DNA of 64,000 bases. Source: Rhodospirillaceae bacterium. GTDB taxonomy: Bacteria > Pseudomonadota > Alphaproteobacteria > UBA8366. Shown here one piece after another: positions 62,787 to 64,000 of this stretch. Every line of letters starts with the position of its first letter. The stretch's first letter is position 1. Made by a program: the position numbers and the translations under genes. The notes under the pieces are model-generated. The model did not search any database and was not told where the DNA came from. It worked only from the letters and a program-made list of their open reading frames with translations. The stretch is from assembly GCA_002716125.1 (NCBI GenBank), contig PAZH01000018.1, positions 5,827 to 69,826 of the forward strand, written 5' to 3'.

Positions 62787-62811
62787 AACAAATCCATTAG
62801 CACTTTCAATC

Positions 62812-64000
62812 ATGACAACCGTCACAGAATTGAAACACTCGGACCGCAAGGCGCGACGGACGTTAGGCGTTTGCGGCGGCGCACATATGCTGCACGACGG
62901 GTTCACCGACGTGATCTACATCCTGTTGCCGATTTGGTCGCAAGCGCTTGGTCTGTCGCTGGTGCAAGTTGGTATTCTTAAATCCATTGCCAGCGCTGCG
63001 CTGGCCGGATTCCAACTGCCCGCGGGCTTCCTGTCCGAGAAGTTTAATGCGCGCATCGTTCTGGCGTTGGGGACGGTTTTAGCGGGAATCGGTTACGTTA
63101 TCTCCGGGTTTGCCGGCGGATTCGTTGGATTGGCCATTGCGCTCGCGATCGTTGGGATGGGCGCGGCCGTTCAGCACCCTTTGTCATCCGCCTTGGTGGC
63201 AGGCGCCTATCGCGAAGGCCGCCGCCGGGCCGCGCTTGGGATTTACAATTTCTCGGGCGATCTCGGGAAAATCGTATTCCCAACGAGCGTCGCTTTCGGT
63301 GTCGGCTTGGTCGGCTGGCAAATCAGTTCGATTGCGTTGGGTGTGATAGGCGTCGTTGGCGGCTTGCTGATCTGGCTGGCCTTAAACCGGGTGGCATCAT
63401 CCGATACTTCGGGCGAAGCGAAAACCGAAGTCGTTGAAGATAACGACAATGAGACGCCGGTCGGATGGGGGATCACGGATCCAGCCGGATTTAGCATGCT
63501 GGCCTCTGCCGGTTTGCTCGATACCGGAACGCGCTATGCGTTTTTGTCATTCCTACCGTTCCTCCTGCAGGAAAAGGGCGCGGCGATTGAAAGTGTCGGC
63601 TTCGCACTGTCTCTCGTTTTTGCGGGCGGGGCGGCCGGTAAGTTCGCCTGCGGGATGCTGGCCGAGCGGTTCGGCATTATTCGAACGGTCGTATTTACGG
63701 AGTTGATGACGGCTTGCGGCATCGCGGCCCTTATTTTTCTGCCCCTTTTGCCCTCTCTCATCATGCTGCCGGTCATCGGCGTGGTGTTGAACGGCACGTC
63801 ATCCGTTCTTTATGGTACCGTGTCTGAATTTGTCAGCGAAAACCGACATGCCCGCGCGTTTGGGCTTTTCTATACGGTGTTGCTCGCGTCGGGCGCGGTC
63901 GCGCCGATACTGTTCGGCGCCATCGGCGACGCGATGGGGCTTGAGACGTCCTTCGCGATCATTGCCGTGCTGGCCGGTTGCATCATCCTGATTTGCCCGT
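62812..64000 (+). CDS. MFS transporter (Fsr-like), 3' end outside window
   Basis: A major facilitator open to the right edge, with 396 codons visible. The N terminus MTTVTELKHSDRKARRTLGVCGGAHMLHDGFTD with a His in the first helix (AHMLHDG) and a following IYILLPIWSQALGLSL recalls the fosmidomycin-resistance (Fsr) and related sugar/organic-anion MFS group. Hydrophobic segments alternate throughout; a charged loop lies at about residues 200-220 (SSDTSGEAKTEVVEDNDNE). It is transcribed away from the LysR gene, so it is likely its target. Substrate and direction are unknown, and only a few C-terminal residues appear to be missing. Confidence 0.85.
   Translation, partial: MTTVTELKHSDRKARRTLGVCGGAHMLHDGFTDVIYILLPIWSQALGLSLVQVGILKSIASAALAGFQLPAGFLSEKFNARIVLALGTVLAGIGYVISGFAGGFVGLAIALAIVGMGAAVQHPLSSALVAGAYREGRRRAALGIYNFSGDLGKIVFPTSVAFGVGLVGWQISSIALGVIGVVGGLLIWLALNRVASSDTSGEAKTEVVEDNDNETPVGWGITDPAGFSMLASAGLLDTGTRYAFLSFLPFLLQEKGAAIESVGFALSLVFAGGAAGKFACGMLAERFGIIRTVVFTELMTACGIAALIFLPLLPSLIMLPVIGVVLNGTSSVLYGTVSEFVSENRHARAFGLFYTVLLASGAVAPILFGAIGDAMGLETSFAIIAVLAGCIILICP

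Noticed and set aside
1-64000. tRNA, rRNA, CRISPR, insertion sequence or phage genes
   Set aside because: I scanned the intergenic gaps and gene list and saw no cloverleaf T-loop motif, spaced direct repeats, transposase or integrase.

Overview
The window is a gene-dense chromosomal stretch of an aerobic alphaproteobacterium, most likely a free-living Rhodospirillales-type organism. The inference rests on gene content: a class I (not class II) lysyl-tRNA synthetase, a Usg family protein, a COX15-type haem A synthase, a DUF3035 lipoprotein beside lspA-ileS-ribF, an endonuclease-type MutL, an aerobic KorAB 2-oxoacid:ferredoxin oxidoreductase and a suhB/MmgR-like small RNA. G+C looks moderately high throughout, with a visibly more AT-rich segment around 18.8-25.8 kb. 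I found no rRNA, tRNA, CRISPR array, integrase, transposase or phage gene.

Layout. 0-7 kb: 5' end of hflK (minus), divergent mrp/apbC, a secreted tandem CAP-domain protein, a lipocalin-like protein, glutathione-dependent formaldehyde dehydrogenase with a clear terminator, an HpcH/HpaI aldolase, a class II amidotransferase and a TauD-like dioxygenase. 7-19 kb: lysK, a DinG-type helicase, a MarR regulator, an unknown 143-residue protein with a sigma-54-like promoter and downstream hairpins, usg, an adrenodoxin-reductase-type ferredoxin reductase, korA-korB and ctaA. 19-26 kb: a candidate small RNA, two lipoproteins, and the lipid A/Kdo operon msbA-DUF374-waaA-lpxK-lpxL. 26-34.6 kb: M23 peptidase, xseA, purD, an iron alcohol dehydrogenase, a DgoK-type kinase, a class II aldolase and a NIT-domain chemoreceptor. 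34.8-43 kb: a catabolic-looking block (two alpha/beta hydrolases, a luciferase-like flavin oxidoreductase, an AA_synth protein, an acyl-CoA ligase, a dienelactone hydrolase, an aldo/keto reductase, a carboxymuconolactone-decarboxylase-like protein). 43-57.5 kb: tadA, rluB, rsmD, an MFS exporter, mutL, pgi, an M16 peptidase pair, a DUF3035 lipoprotein, lspA, ileS, ribF and a MaoC hydratase. 57.6-64 kb: an AraC regulator, an EAL protein, FetB/FetA-like ABC exporter, a LysR regulator and a truncated MFS transporter.

Three genes (msbA, the iron alcohol dehydrogenase and the EAL protein) are each interrupted by an apparent single-base frameshift, two of them at G runs. msbA is normally essential, so base-calling errors are at least as likely as real pseudogenes.

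The most interesting signal is non-coding. A promoter-hairpin-hairpin-terminator unit at about 19.0-19.15 kb resembles the alphaproteobacterial suhB/MmgR (alpha-r8) small RNA. TGC-N3-GCA palindromes of the kind bound by PhaR-type polyhydroxybutyrate regulators lie upstream of it and on its predicted start. An extended version of the same palindrome lies upstream of the MaoC (possible PhaJ) gene at 57.5 kb. This suggests a PHB regulatory circuit and is the main hypothesis to test.
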